The translations under genes were made by a program, and so were the position numbers. The notes beneath the pieces are model-generated. The model had not been told where the DNA came from and did not search any database. It saw nothing but the letters and a program-made list of their open reading frames with translations. From positions 1 through 64,000 of the forward strand of contig NZ_LQZT01000012.1 of NCBI RefSeq assembly GCF_001703635.1: DNA of 64,000 nt, written 5' to 3'. Source of the DNA: Parahoeflea olei (GTDB lineage Bacteria; Pseudomonadota; Alphaproteobacteria; Rhizobiales; Rhizobiaceae). Shown here one piece after another: positions 1 through 9,169 of the stretch (its first letter is position 1; every line of letters starts with the position of its first letter).

Positions 1-302
1 CGCAAAGCCGCATGACCAGCTTCATGGCCGCCCAATTTGCAGAACTTGACGCACACAATCGATATAGGGGTGTGGGGAAGCTAAAGCACCGGGTGTGACG
101 GATCCCGGGATCGTCTTCCAGAAGTTGGAGTACGGACTGACAAGCAATCGTAGCTTGGCGCCCAATCAGCTTGTGCCATACTGAGCATAAGTGATAAGAA
201 GACCTAGTTGCCCACAGGTCATTTATAATTTAATATAGCTAAAAAGCTTGATAGATTTAAATACCCCTCAAGAGGTTTTTGATTTAGCCGTTTGGGAAAG
301 AC
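1..302. other. Upstream flank of the AT-rich island; no complete gene
   Basis: No complete gene is visible. The third forward frame is open from the window edge to a TGA at 96-98 and encodes a 31-residue tail that I do not recognise; it could be the end of a gene starting outside the window. From about 200 onward the sequence becomes AT-rich, unlike the rest of the window, and holds the probable promoter of the SIR2-kinase gene. Confidence 0.35.
208..236 (+). promoter_or_regulatory. Candidate sigma70-type promoter of the SIR2-kinase gene
   Basis: A TTGCCC hexamer (208-213) lies 17 bases before a TAATAT hexamer (231-236), in an AT-rich stretch about 65 bases before the ATG at 303. A TATAAT also occurs at 224-229 but has no well-spaced -35 partner. 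Assignment is by inspection only. Confidence 0.3.
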
Positions 303-2690
303 ATGTACGATCATATATTTAAGCAACCCTCTCACACTTTGCTAAAGAAGGCGATCAGTGAAAGTATCGCACCGCTAACAATAATTGCTGGTTCTGGTCT
401 GAGTAAATCAGGTGGACTTCCCGACTGGAGTATGCTCCGCAGGGAGATGCAGTTAAGTTTAAACGATTTAAGATCCTCCAAAGAGTCCATGAATCCGGGT
501 TTTTCCGATTCTCGGTTCAAGCAAGCTAGTTCAACGACGGATTACTGGGAATTTTTTCAGTTATCAAAAGACCTACTTGGGAGAGCTACTTATAGTGGCA
601 TTGTGAGGTCGGTGCTGTCTCCAGAGTTTGTCAATGTTCCGATTGGATACCGGAAACTTTTGGAGTTAGATCCTCATGGTTTTGCCACATTAAACTTGGA
701 CATATATGCGGGAGAGGCATTCGCTCAACATAATAGGTTTCCAGTAATTCCAATATACGGAAACGAAATTGCGCGTAAGTGGCAAATTATTAACGATGAG
801 AGGCCATTTCTTGTATATCTTCATGGTCATATTAATGATCATCAAACATGGATTCTTACTAAAGATGAGCGAGATATGCTTTTATCTAATGAAGGGCACT
901 CTCTATTTCTTTCGCAGGTATATCTCAATCATACAGTTATATTCGTAGGCTTGAGTGCAGAGGACGTCGCGCTTTCTGCACCCTTATTGCGACTTAGGCA
1001 CGCTGGCTTTGCTCCGCCTCGGCTATTTTGGCTGACAACAAGAACAGACTCTTTGTCCGACCAGTGGGCCAGGGAGAATGACGTTCAAAAAATCAATTAT
1101 AAAGCTACGGACGACGCCGAGCACGAACAATTTATCAACGCGTTTGTTGAAGATGTTAAAAAGTTCAATTCTAGAGATAATGCAAGAGTTCCACCAGCGG
1201 TTTCGGCCACCCGTAATTTTGGGACCATACCAAAAAATATGGAACCTCGCGATATCGCATTGCTAGAATGCGAAGAGGTAAGGCGGACGCTTTCTGATCT
1301 TCTTACACAAGAACTTCGGAGTCTGAGTGGTGAGGAATTGTATGATGCATTTGAGGAATTTTGCCGTAAATATAGATATCCAATACAAACAAAATCTTTT
1401 TACAAAGACAGTGTAGATCCGGATAATGTATTCTTTGGTTACAAAATAAATTTTCCAGAGCTGGGATCCGGGAATTTTGGTGAGGCATTTCAGGCTCGGG
1501 AACCTTCCGGGAAGGAGGTTTGCCTTAAAATAATGCACAGCAACATTGTCGCCAATCGAGAAATGATTGGTGGATTTAGGCGTGGCGTTAGGTCCATGCA
1601 GATACTTACTAAAAACAAGGTTGAAGGCGTCGTTCCAATTGTGGAATCATTCGAGATGCCTCCTACTATTGTCATGGACCTCGTGTCTGGAAATAGTATA
1701 CAAGAAATATTTATGTTCCTTCATGAGTTTCCGTGGAGAGCAAAGGTAAAGATTATTGCAGACATAGGTGCGATTGTCGATAGGTGCCACAAGCTCCCGG
1801 AAATGATTCTTCATAGAGATATAAAGCCTTCAAATATTATGTTGAAAGGTCTGGATTATGATGACTATACATATGAAGAAATTTATGTTCTTGATTTTGA
1901 TATGTCTTGGCATAAGAATTCTAGTGAAAAAGATATAGTTTTTGAATCAAGAGACGATTTTGGTTATTTAGCTCCGGAGCAAACTGACCCGGCGCGGCGG
2001 GTAAGTACTAGGTCAACTAAGGTTGATAGTTACGGATTGGCTATGACCGCTTTCGCTGTATTTGGCTCATTGCACCCTATGGCGGGCTGGAGCATGAGCA
2101 ATGATTGGGAATCTAAAGTAAGGCTAGTGGCTAAGGCCAATTATAATCTGGAGTGGAGGTGCTTGCCTCAGCGGGTTGCACGTTCAATAATTGACGCAAC
2201 CCGTATAGATCAAGATAGCAGGCTGGAGTTCTCTAGCTTTTGGCGCCGCTTCGAAAAAATATCGGGGCCAGCCAAGGGGCAAACCAGCTCAGTGCCAATT
2301 GACATCGTTGCCGAGGAAATTATTGCGATTGTAGCTGACGGGCGTAGTTACAGATGGGACGATGTATCTGATGAAGGGAGTGTCGAATTCGCGAGCGGCC
2401 TAAAAATTGAGATTAATGTTGATGTGGATCAGGTCAGCCTTGTAATCGGCTTTAGATACATGGATCACGGGGCCCGGGCTCATAAATCCAGAAACCTCTT
2501 GATGGGGCAGGCCAAGGGAGAAATAGATCAGTTCTCGTCAGTGAGTAATTGTAGGGTTAAGAGGGCGAATATCAATAATGGAACATTAGACTACATCCTT
2601 CAAGTAAGGGCTGAGAAAAATCTTGATTACTGCAAGTGGGTGGCGAAGTATATTTTAGTACCCGTAGATACACTGAACAAGATAGATTAG
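303..2690 (+). CDS. SIR2-like domain / Ser-Thr protein kinase fusion, putative anti-phage defence effector
   Basis: A 795-residue protein with two recognisable modules. The N-terminal 300 or so residues look like a SIR2-family NAD-binding fold: IIAGSGLSKSGGLP (27-40), NLD (131-133), YLHGH (172-176) and FVGLSAED (214-221). A eukaryotic-like kinase follows: glycine loop GSGNFGEA near 388, LKIMH, HRD at 504-506, DFD at 531-533 in place of DFG, and APE at 557-559. The last 110 residues match nothing I know. In characterised defence proteins (ThsA, DSR, SIR2-HerA) SIR2 domains deplete NAD; the kinase may sense or transduce infection, but that is inference. The gene is far more AT-rich than its surroundings, indicating horizontal transfer, and has no obvious operon partner. 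The ATG is preceded by GGGAAAG. Domain calls are firm, function is inferred. Confidence 0.85.
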   Translation: MYDHIFKQPSHTLLKKAISESIAPLTIIAGSGLSKSGGLPDWSMLRREMQLSLNDLRSSKESMNPGFSDSRFKQASSTTDYWEFFQLSKDLLGRATYSGIVRSVLSPEFVNVPIGYRKLLELDPHGFATLNLDIYAGEAFAQHNRFPVIPIYGNEIARKWQIINDERPFLVYLHGHINDHQTWILTKDERDMLLSNEGHSLFLSQVYLNHTVIFVGLSAEDVALSAPLLRLRHAGFAPPRLFWLTTRTDSLSDQWARENDVQKINYKATDDAEHEQFINAFVEDVKKFNSRDNARVPPAVSATRNFGTIPKNMEPRDIALLECEEVRRTLSDLLTQELRSLSGEELYDAFEEFCRKYRYPIQTKSFYKDSVDPDNVFFGYKINFPELGSGNFGEAFQAREPSGKEVCLKIMHSNIVANREMIGGFRRGVRSMQILTKNKVEGVVPIVESFEMPPTIVMDLVSGNSIQEIFMFLHEFPWRAKVKIIADIGAIVDRCHKLPEMILHRDIKPSNIMLKGLDYDDYTYEEIYVLDFDMSWHKNSSEKDIVFESRDDFGYLAPEQTDPARRVSTRSTKVDSYGLAMTAFAVFGSLHPMAGWSMSNDWESKVRLVAKANYNLEWRCLPQRVARSIIDATRIDQDSRLEFSSFWRRFEKISGPAKGQTSSVPIDIVAEEIIAIVADGRSYRWDDVSDEGSVEFASGLKIEINVDVDQVSLVIGFRYMDHGARAHKSRNLLMGQAKGEIDQFSSVSNCRVKRANINNGTLDYILQVRAEKNLDYCKWVAKYILVPVDTLNKID

Positions 2691-3701
2691 CTATTTTATT
2701 CCGCTTGGATATTTTAACGCGGAGTGTTGTAATCACCGAGGGTAAATGGGGGCAGGTCTGGTCTCCGAGTGGAATTGTCGACAATTTTTGGTTTGGTTTT
2801 TTTATCTCTGAAGAGGGCCGGAAACACTATACGGTAATCGGGGATCCCCTTGGCCAGTGATTTTGCAGCATGCCAACACCCCACCCGCAAAAATCCCCCC
2901 CCCATTTCATCCCCACCCTCTGCCCCCCATGCCATACTCTCCCGGTCCCGCACGGATACACCGCCAGGCGTGGCGGCGAGCGGGGACGGTTCCGGGTTCG
3001 GGAGGCAGACGCGGCCTTTCGGGTTTGGTCGCCTTCGGGCGGGTATCGGTTTCTCCTCAAGAGACGCTGCCGGGGCTTTGCGCAACACGGTGACCCGGTG
3101 GGATAAGGAGCAGGGCAGGCTCCCCCCGACGCGCGGGCCAGGCCCGCATAAGCTCACACATGGTTCGTGCCCATCTCCGCAGGCCCGCGCCGAGGCAGTT
3201 CGCTGAGGCGCACCCGGCAGGCGGCGGATGTCCCGAGGCCCCAAGGGGCCGACGGAGAGCCAGGCGTTGTGCACCGACCGCGTGAAGCAGAAACGCCGAA
3301 ACGGGGCGCTTCGGGCGCCACAGTTCTACCTTCCACGAGGCGCCCAAGCCGCCCCGGCCGATCCAACGCGATCGGGAGACGACAGACAGGCACGCGACAC
3401 CCGGCGCCGAGGGGCGGCCGGGCCCTTGGCGCTGCCGCACCGGATCGCGGGCCCGGGCCGGTGTGCCGATCCGCCGGGCAGGGGGGCGGGGCAGCAGGAG
3501 AGGGGCGCAAGTCGACGCGGGCGGGGCGCCCACCGATCGCGGCGGCACGCGAGGCGACGGAGGCGCGGAAAATCACCCCGCCCAATTCCTTTCATTTGAG
3601 TTAATTGCCACGGTTCCGGTTTACCGGCCGCTAAAGGGGGCGCGCTAGCCTGCACCATGGACTCCATCAACAGGTAACGCCGGAAAGGGAGCGTTAGGCC
3701 G
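2691..3701. other. Unassigned 1 kb region downstream of the SIR2-kinase gene
   Basis: The first 170 bases are AT-rich like the preceding gene; composition then changes abruptly near 2870 to very GC-rich sequence with a C-rich run at about 2897-2940. Several overlapping open frames exist on both strands, but none has a recognisable domain, a convincing ribosome binding site or a consistent start, so I treat them as by-products of high GC. The stretch around 3060-3330 contains many short self-complementary segments and could be a structured RNA or a decayed element, but I recognise no RNA family in it. Confidence 0.4.
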
Positions 3702-4073
3702 ATGTCCACTGTCACACCTGCCGCATCTTCAGGGGCGGCCCAGCCCGACGCGGTCGATCGGGTGGCGCAACTTCAGGAGCGGCAGTCGCCGCTCGCCACC
3801 ACCGTCACATTTTCCGGCACCGGAGCCGCCGCCCCGGTGCCCTCGCGGGTCGAGCCGCCGGCCTGGCCGCATCCGGGCTCCGTCGATCTCGTCTCCAAGC
3901 TGCTCGATCTCTCCGGCACCCATGTCGCGCGGGTGTCGAGCCACCCGGGCCAGCCGGGTCCCCTCGCCGCCCCGGTCCAGGCCGCGCCCGCGGTCCAGCC
4001 GAGCGCCGTGTCGGGGGTCGATTTCTGGACGATCCTGTCGGCGATGCTGCCGGCCGAGTCGCGCTCCGGCTGA
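3702..4073 (+). CDS. Hypothetical protein, Ala/Pro-rich
   Basis: A 123-residue protein of low complexity, rich in Ala, Pro, Ser and Val, with no signal peptide or membrane segment and no family I recognise. The ATG follows GGGAGCG at a workable distance. The C-terminal part (VDFWTILSAMLPAES) is the only segment that looks folded. It stands alone between the unassigned region and a tiny membrane protein. High GC makes spurious frames common here, so expression is not certain. Confidence 0.5.
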   Translation: MSTVTPAASSGAAQPDAVDRVAQLQERQSPLATTVTFSGTGAAAPVPSRVEPPAWPHPGSVDLVSKLLDLSGTHVARVSSHPGQPGPLAAPVQAAPAVQPSAVSGVDFWTILSAMLPAESRSG

Positions 4074-4315
4074 AGGGGCCGGCTGAAAGGGCCGGCCGAG
4101 CGCTGTCGCTGGGCGGGCGCTGTGGCTGGACAGACGCTCTGGCTGGGCGGGCGCTGGCGCCGCCGCGCGGGATGGCGTGCGAAAGGGCTTTTCCGGCCGG
4201 CAAAACATGCTAAAGCCTGTGCCGGTCCGGTCGAGGGGCCGTGCGGCGCCGGTTCCGGCGTGCGCGGAGCCCGCCAGCCGTTCACGCACCGTCCAAGCCC
4301 CGCAGGAAGCCTCCC

Positions 4316-4462
4316 ATGAACCGCAATGCCCTTTATGTCGTCATCGCCCTGCTCGTCGTCGGCGTCGCCGTCATCGGCTACCAGCTCTACCAGGAGCGGC
4401 AGAAGCCGTCCGGCGTCGAGATCAAGATCGGCGAAGGCGGGGTCTCGATCGAGTCCAACTGA
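4316..4462 (+). CDS. Small single-pass membrane protein (48 aa)
   Basis: The product is 48 residues: a short positively charged start (MNRN), one hydrophobic helix at about residues 5-22, then a charged tail ending in a Gly-rich segment (IKIGEGGVSIES). This topology is common among short inner-membrane proteins of Rhizobiales whose function is unknown. The frame opens further upstream, but the ATG at 4316 places the hydrophobic segment at the N-terminus as expected. No partner is suggested by its neighbours. Confidence 0.65.
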   Translation: MNRNALYVVIALLVVGVAVIGYQLYQERQKPSGVEIKIGEGGVSIESN

Positions 4463-4669
4463 CGCGCGCGGCCCGGCCGGACGCGCCGCGGACGCCGGCG
4501 CGCTGTCGCTTTGACGAGGCGGCAGCGTGCGCCTGCGCCTGGGCGTCGGGGTGATCCGGTCTGGGCCGGAGTGCCTCGCACCATCGCAACCCTTCGTTAA
4601 CCGGTTTTGCTAACCGGACGCTAAAACCCCGGCGCTAGTCTCGTGCGATCGAAGCACGGGTATTGCGTC

Positions 4670-4999
4670 ATGATTTCGAGCGTCATCAGCACAGCCTTTT
4701 CAGGCATGGCCGCGCAGCAGAAGCGGATGGAGGCGATCGCCTCCAACGTCGCCAATGTCGACACGCCGGACTACCGGCGCAAGGAGGTCAACATGGTCTC
4801 GACCGGTCCGGGCGTGCGTGCCGTCGTGAGCGAGGCGCGGTCAGCCGGCGGCGTCGATCTCGCCGCCGAAATGGTCGACATGATCGAGACCAAGATGGCC
4901 TATCAGGCCAATGTCGCGGTGATGGAAACCGGCATGGACATGTGGGACGCGCTGATGAGCGCGCTCGACCCCAAGGATCGCGACGAACGCTGGCGCTGA
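4670..4999 (+). CDS. Short flagellar basal-body rod-like protein
   Basis: A 109-residue protein carrying the two terminal motifs of the FlgB/FlgC/FlgG rod family. Near the N-terminus is SVISTAFSGMAAQQKR followed by ASNVANVDTPDYRRK, the classical flagellar rod signature. Near the C-terminus is VDLAAEMVDMIETKMAYQAN, the heptad-type segment that packs in the rod. The central domain of full-length rod proteins is missing, so it is shorter than FlgC (about 135-140 aa). No flagellar genes are nearby; it is an orphan paralogue whose role is unclear. An upstream in-frame start at 4643 exists, but the ATG at 4670 gives the canonical N-terminus. Confidence 0.8.
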   Translation: MISSVISTAFSGMAAQQKRMEAIASNVANVDTPDYRRKEVNMVSTGPGVRAVVSEARSAGGVDLAAEMVDMIETKMAYQANVAVMETGMDMWDALMSALDPKDRDERWR

Positions 5000-5184
5000 G
5001 CCGCGCGCTTCGCCCCCGGCAAACTCTCCGGACAACCGGATCTCCCGTTCCCGGCCGTGCGGGCCATGCGTGCCCGCTGGCACGGACTGCCGCCGGCCCG
5101 CATTCCCCATCCGGGGAATTCCATCGCCTGGCTCCCGGGTTAGGCTTGTGCCTTGTCTGATGGTCCGGCCGCGGGGGAAAACGC

Positions 5185-6366
5185 ATGCGCATCCTGTCAC
5201 GATTGATGGTTCTCGGTCTTGTCGCGATCGTGGCGTGGCTTGCCGGCGGCGGGCGCGGGGCTGCGCTCGAGCTCGAACGCAACGGCACCCGCTACGAGAT
5301 CGCGCTGCCCCTGCCCAAGGGCACGAAAATCTCCCGCTCCGGGGTCGACCGCCGCTTCAGCGTCAACGGCATCGGCGTCTCGATGCGGTTGATCCAGGAC
5401 AGCTATTCCGAGTGCGGCAAGCTCACCTCCGAGCGGGAAAGCAACGGCTTCAAGCGCAACCACACTTCGCTGCCCTTCACCGCCGTGATCACCCCGCGCG
5501 AATGCTCGACCCAGCTCTACAGCCCGGAGCGGGTCACCACCAAGACCCATTATGTCTGGCTCGACATGTGCCAGTGCTATGCCGCGATCCACTTTTCCTA
5601 TGCCGATGGCGAGCGCAAGCGGTTCGAACAGGTGTCGCCGCCGATCCTTGCGGCGCTGCGCAAGCCGTCGTCCGCGGGCAGCAAGGGCAAGGCGCCGACC
5701 GGGCTCGAACTCGACAGCGACTGGCTCGAAGCCTTCAGGATCTTCAAGAAGCGCGGCTTCCCCGCAGCGCTGGTCTACAACATTCTCGGCGACACCGCCC
5801 ATATCGCGCTCGGTGCCGCCGGCCTCAGCGACCGCTATGCCGAGGAGCTGGCGCGGCTCTACGGAACCAGCGTCAAGGACGTCAAGGACGGGAAGGCTGC
5901 CAGCGCCAGCTGGTTCTACGATCTCGAGACCGGCTTTGCCATCGGCAGCGCCAGCCCCCAGCAGATCGCTTCGAACCTGTCGAGCTGCTACCGGAATTAC
6001 GACTACTGGCGGGCCTGCAAGCTCAACTACCACCAAGAACAGGGCTGCCGGCTGACCAAGGCCTGGAAGACCGTCTGCGGTGCCTACATGAAAGAGGGCA
6101 TGAGCCAGATGATCGGCGACCTGTGCTTCTGGGAGCCGCGTGGCGACCTGCCGATGCTGGCCGGTGCCGACACGCGCGAGAAATCGGTGATGCTGCCCGG
6201 CGGCAAGAAGGTGGCGAAGGCGCCTGGCAAGAAGAAGAAAAAGGTAAAGCAGGCCGCGGCGTCGAACGTGCCCTACTGCGCCGACGACGGCCCTGGCGGC
6301 TGGCGCGACTATCTCACCTATTTGCGCGACAAGGGCGAGGGTGTGCCTGCAGGCCTCGGCCTGTAG
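5185..6366 (+). CDS. Secreted hypothetical protein with lysine-rich segment
   Basis: A 393-residue protein with a clear N-terminal signal peptide (basic start, hydrophobic core at residues 5-20, cleavage near AALE). The mature part has about ten Cys residues, consistent with periplasmic disulfides, and a Lys-rich linker near residues 345-360 (GKKKKKVKQ) before a short C-terminal segment. I recognise no catalytic motif or family. The ATG follows GGGGGAAA. No operon partner is evident. Confidence 0.65.
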   Translation: MRILSRLMVLGLVAIVAWLAGGGRGAALELERNGTRYEIALPLPKGTKISRSGVDRRFSVNGIGVSMRLIQDSYSECGKLTSERESNGFKRNHTSLPFTAVITPRECSTQLYSPERVTTKTHYVWLDMCQCYAAIHFSYADGERKRFEQVSPPILAALRKPSSAGSKGKAPTGLELDSDWLEAFRIFKKRGFPAALVYNILGDTAHIALGAAGLSDRYAEELARLYGTSVKDVKDGKAASASWFYDLETGFAIGSASPQQIASNLSSCYRNYDYWRACKLNYHQEQGCRLTKAWKTVCGAYMKEGMSQMIGDLCFWEPRGDLPMLAGADTREKSVMLPGGKKVAKAPGKKKKKVKQAAASNVPYCADDGPGGWRDYLTYLRDKGEGVPAGLGL

Positions 6367-6728
6367 GTGGCAGCTGGGCGGCGCGGGTCACCGGCGGGTC
6401 CCGGTGGCCCGCGTCGTCTTCAGTGCATAGTGTAGTCGCGGCGAAGGCGCTGCTGCGATCCTCGGCCTGCGGGCAGGTGCGCAGGAGCTGTCTCCCTGGC
6501 GGTTCCGGTGACAGCCGAAACCGCAAAGCTCGCGCCAGTCGCGCTCCCGTCGGCGCCCCGGCCTGCGCAACAGGGAGCGATGAATGACAAGGCTGGAGCG
6601 CCGCTTGCGCCGTGATCCCTCCCTGCGCGTCTCCCCTTGGCGGGGCTGGCGGCTCCGTGTCATCCTGGCCCGCGCCCTGGCATCGAGGCCCGGGGCTGAA
6701 GGGCCGGGTCTTGCCGGCGGGAGGCGGT
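6367..6728. other. Intergenic region without a supported gene
   Basis: Frames are open here on both strands, as expected at this GC content, but their translations are Pro/Arg/Ala-rich and lack a ribosome binding site or recognisable motif. I see no RNA gene or strong terminator. Confidence 0.4.
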
Positions 6729-6932
6729 GTGCCGGATATCGGGCTGGTCTTCACCCCCATGGACATCGTGCTGGCGGTGCTGATCGGCTGTGCGCCGGGC
6801 CTGGTGCTGGGCGCGGCGCTCGGCGCGTGGAAAAATCCCGGCCACCGCTTTCGCGCTGCCGTCCTCTGGGGCGCAATCGGGTTTATACTGGCCTTCGCCG
6901 GCTGGTGGGTCTATCTCACGGTGATCAAATAG
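6729..6932 (+). CDS. Small two-helix membrane protein (67 aa)
   Basis: The product is 67 residues with two hydrophobic helices (about 12-30 and 43-63) separated by a short basic loop (WKNPGHRF), a typical small inner-membrane hairpin protein of unknown function. I chose the GTG at 6729 because GGGAGG lies four bases upstream; ATG at 6759 is an alternative that removes ten residues. It is followed 43 bases later by another small gene on the same strand. Confidence 0.6.
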   Translation: MPDIGLVFTPMDIVLAVLIGCAPGLVLGAALGAWKNPGHRFRAAVLWGAIGFILAFAGWWVYLTVIK

Positions 6933-6975
6933 CGCCGCCGCCGGGGTCTTTCGCGCGCAGCGACACGAGGAAACC

Positions 6976-7320
6976 ATGAGACGCATGCTGATGCTTTCTG
7001 CCGTCACCCGCGCAAACCGCCACGGCGTCATGCGCGAGATCGATGATGCGGCGGTGTCCTGCGGCGGCTGGATCGAGGGCCACACGCTGTTTTCCAATGT
7101 TGCTGCGACGTTTCGCTTCGTGCTGCCGGCGGGGGGCCTCGAGGCATTCGCCGCGCGGATCGCCGCCGCCGGCCTGCAACTGGACGGTGCCGGCCTGGCA
7201 GCGCTTTCGAAGCGGGTCGCCTCCGCGGCAGCCGATGACGAGCTGCCCGGCGCGCTCGCCGTCACCTTCGTGCATGACGAACCCGACCTGCGCCGCGAAA
7301 TCCCCGCAGTCCCGGGATAG
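6976..7320 (+). CDS. Conserved hypothetical protein (114 aa)
   Basis: A 114-residue soluble protein of balanced composition with no signal peptide. The start MRRMLMLSAVTRANRHG and the FVLPAGGLEAFAARIAAAGLQL segment suggest a small alpha/beta domain, but I cannot name a family. An AGGAAA ribosome binding site precedes the ATG. It sits between a small membrane protein and the DUF922 gene, all on the same strand, possibly one transcript. Confidence 0.6.
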   Translation: MRRMLMLSAVTRANRHGVMREIDDAAVSCGGWIEGHTLFSNVAATFRFVLPAGGLEAFAARIAAAGLQLDGAGLAALSKRVASAAADDELPGALAVTFVHDEPDLRREIPAVPG

Positions 7321-7366
7321 CGGTGGCGGCCGGAACCGAAACGTGAAGCGTAAAGCGGAGAATGGA

Positions 7367-7966
7367 ATGCACCCTGTCAGTCATCTGGTCGCGGCCGTTG
7401 CGGCCTTCGCCGCGCTTGCGCCTGCCTCGGCGCGCGCCTGGGAACCGGTCGAGCAGGTGGTCACCTATCCCGTGAGCGGCAGTTCGGGGCCGGAACTCTA
7501 CCAGTCCATTGGCGAGAACGGGCCGGTGATCGGCGACGGTCGCCGCACCATCGCCCACACCACCTTCAAGCTCACCTGGCGGCGCGATTACCAGGAGCGC
7601 GGCGGCGGTTGCGTGCTGGCCTCGGCCACGCCGAAGCTGATCATCACCTACACGCTGCCCAAGCCGCGCGGAAAGCTGCCGAAGGAGGTCGCGCAGGCCT
7701 GGGCGCGATTCTACGACGGTCTTGCCGCCCACGAGAAAATTCACGGCCAGTATATCGTCGAGATGGTGCAGGCGATCCAGGCCGTCAGCACCGGCCTGAG
7801 CGCCGACAGCGATCCGGGCTGCAACAAGGTCCGCGCCACGCTGCAGGGCCATCTCAAGCGGCTGTCGGACGAACAGCGCGCCCGCGGCCGTGATTTCGAC
7901 CGGGTCGAGATGGGGGAGGGCGGTGCAGTCCAGCGGCTGGTGCTGGGGCTGCTCAACGGCCGGTGA
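7367..7966 (+). CDS. DUF922-family periplasmic protein with HExxH-like motif
   Basis: A 199-residue protein with an N-terminal signal peptide (hydrophobic residues 6-22, cleavage after ASARA). The centre contains HEKIH at residues 122-126, the HExxH zinc-metallopeptidase-like motif of the DUF922 family, preceded by the family's W-R-rDY segment. Family members are predicted secreted Zn-dependent proteases; activity is not established to my knowledge. The start was set at the ATG with GGAG six bases upstream; a GTG further upstream would lengthen the N-terminus before the signal peptide. Confidence 0.75.
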   Translation: MHPVSHLVAAVAAFAALAPASARAWEPVEQVVTYPVSGSSGPELYQSIGENGPVIGDGRRTIAHTTFKLTWRRDYQERGGGCVLASATPKLIITYTLPKPRGKLPKEVAQAWARFYDGLAAHEKIHGQYIVEMVQAIQAVSTGLSADSDPGCNKVRATLQGHLKRLSDEQRARGRDFDRVEMGEGGAVQRLVLGLLNGR

Positions 7967-8059
7967 CCGGGCGCCCGCCGGCGCGTTCGGCCCTTGCCCT
8001 CGTCCCCGCGGCTGCCTAGGGTCTCACCCCCGTGCCGCGGCAGATAACCAGGACCCCGC

Positions 8060-9166
8060 ATGACCTTTCGCATAGCCACCTTCAACGCCGAGAACCTGTT
8101 GAGCCGCTTCGATTTTTCAGGATACCGCAACGAATTGCGCCAGGACCGCGTGGCGCAGCTTTACGAATTCGCCTCCGAGGCCGATTACCGCCATGCCGAG
8201 ATCGCCCGGGCGCTGTCGCTGACCGACGATACGCGGCAGCTGACGGCGCTGGCGATCGCCGAGGCCGATGCGGATATCCTGTGCCTGCAGGAGGTGGAGA
8301 ATCTCGATACGCTGCACCGGTTCGAATATGGCTATCTGTTCAAGATGATCGGCGACGGCTACCGGCACAAGGTGCTCGTCGAAGGCAATGACGGCCGCGG
8401 CATCAACCTGGCGCTGATGGCGCGCGACGAGACCCGTGACGGCGCGCCGATCGAGATCCTCAACGTCACCAGCCATGCGCACGAGACCTATGAAAGCCTG
8501 GGGCTCTACACCCATGAGCTCAAGGGAATGCAGCAACCCGGCGACAAGGTGTTCAAGCGCGATTGCCTGGAGGTCGACCTCAAGGTCGGCACCCGCCGGC
8601 TGACCGTCTATGTGGTGCATTTCAAGTCCATGGGCTCGCCCAGGGACGGGCTCGACGGACGCAGCGCGTCGATGCCGGTGCGGATCGCCGAGGCCCGGGC
8701 GGTGCGCCGGATCGTCGCGCGCCGGTTCGGCCCTGATGGCGGCGGCAAGCGCTATGTGATCGCCGGCGACTGCAACGACTATGTGGAAAAGCTCAAGATC
8801 ACCGGCGATCGCCGCAATGGCTACGATTTCGTGCATGTGGCCGAGCCGGGGGGCGCGGTCGAGGTGCTGACGGCGGATGGCTTTGCCGAGAACGTGGTGA
8901 TGCGGCTGCCGGAACGCGAGCGCTGGACGCTGTTCCACACCCGCGGGCCGCAGGAACGGCACCTGTGCCAGCTCGATTACCTGCTGGCTTCGCCCGCCCT
9001 GGTGCGCACCGGGCGCAGCCGCATGCCCGATATCGTCCGCGCGGGCCAGCCCTGGCGCACGCCGATGCCGCCCGGCCAGGAGGTCGACCGCTATCCCCGC
9101 ACCGGCTGGGACCGACCCAAGGCGTCGGATCATTGCCCGGTGGCCATGACCTTCGACCTGGTCTGA
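8060..9166 (+). CDS. Endonuclease/exonuclease/phosphatase-family protein
   Basis: A 368-residue protein of the EEP fold (DNase I / AP endonuclease / phosphatase superfamily). Family motifs appear in order: ATFNAENLL at the N-terminus, CLQEVE with the metal-binding Glu, VVHFKSM, GDCNDY containing the catalytic Asp/Asn, and SDHCPV near the C-terminus with the catalytic Asp-His. No signal peptide is visible, so it probably acts in the cytoplasm; the substrate (nucleic acid, phospholipid or phosphoester) cannot be told from sequence. It ends three bases before the NUDIX gene, so the two are likely cotranscribed. Confidence 0.85.
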   Translation: MTFRIATFNAENLLSRFDFSGYRNELRQDRVAQLYEFASEADYRHAEIARALSLTDDTRQLTALAIAEADADILCLQEVENLDTLHRFEYGYLFKMIGDGYRHKVLVEGNDGRGINLALMARDETRDGAPIEILNVTSHAHETYESLGLYTHELKGMQQPGDKVFKRDCLEVDLKVGTRRLTVYVVHFKSMGSPRDGLDGRSASMPVRIAEARAVRRIVARRFGPDGGGKRYVIAGDCNDYVEKLKITGDRRNGYDFVHVAEPGGAVEVLTADGFAENVVMRLPERERWTLFHTRGPQERHLCQLDYLLASPALVRTGRSRMPDIVRAGQPWRTPMPPGQEVDRYPRTGWDRPKASDHCPVAMTFDLV

Positions 9167-9169
9167 CCG

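Noticed and set aside
97..2855. GATCC-containing sequences on both sides of the AT-rich gene as flanking direct repeats
   Set aside because: Similarity is limited to a short palindromic core around GGATCC and does not extend into a convincing repeat.
2714..3274. A 186-codon minus-strand frame after the SIR2-kinase gene
   Set aside because: Low-complexity Arg/Pro/Gly translation, no ribosome binding site, and several equally long competing frames.
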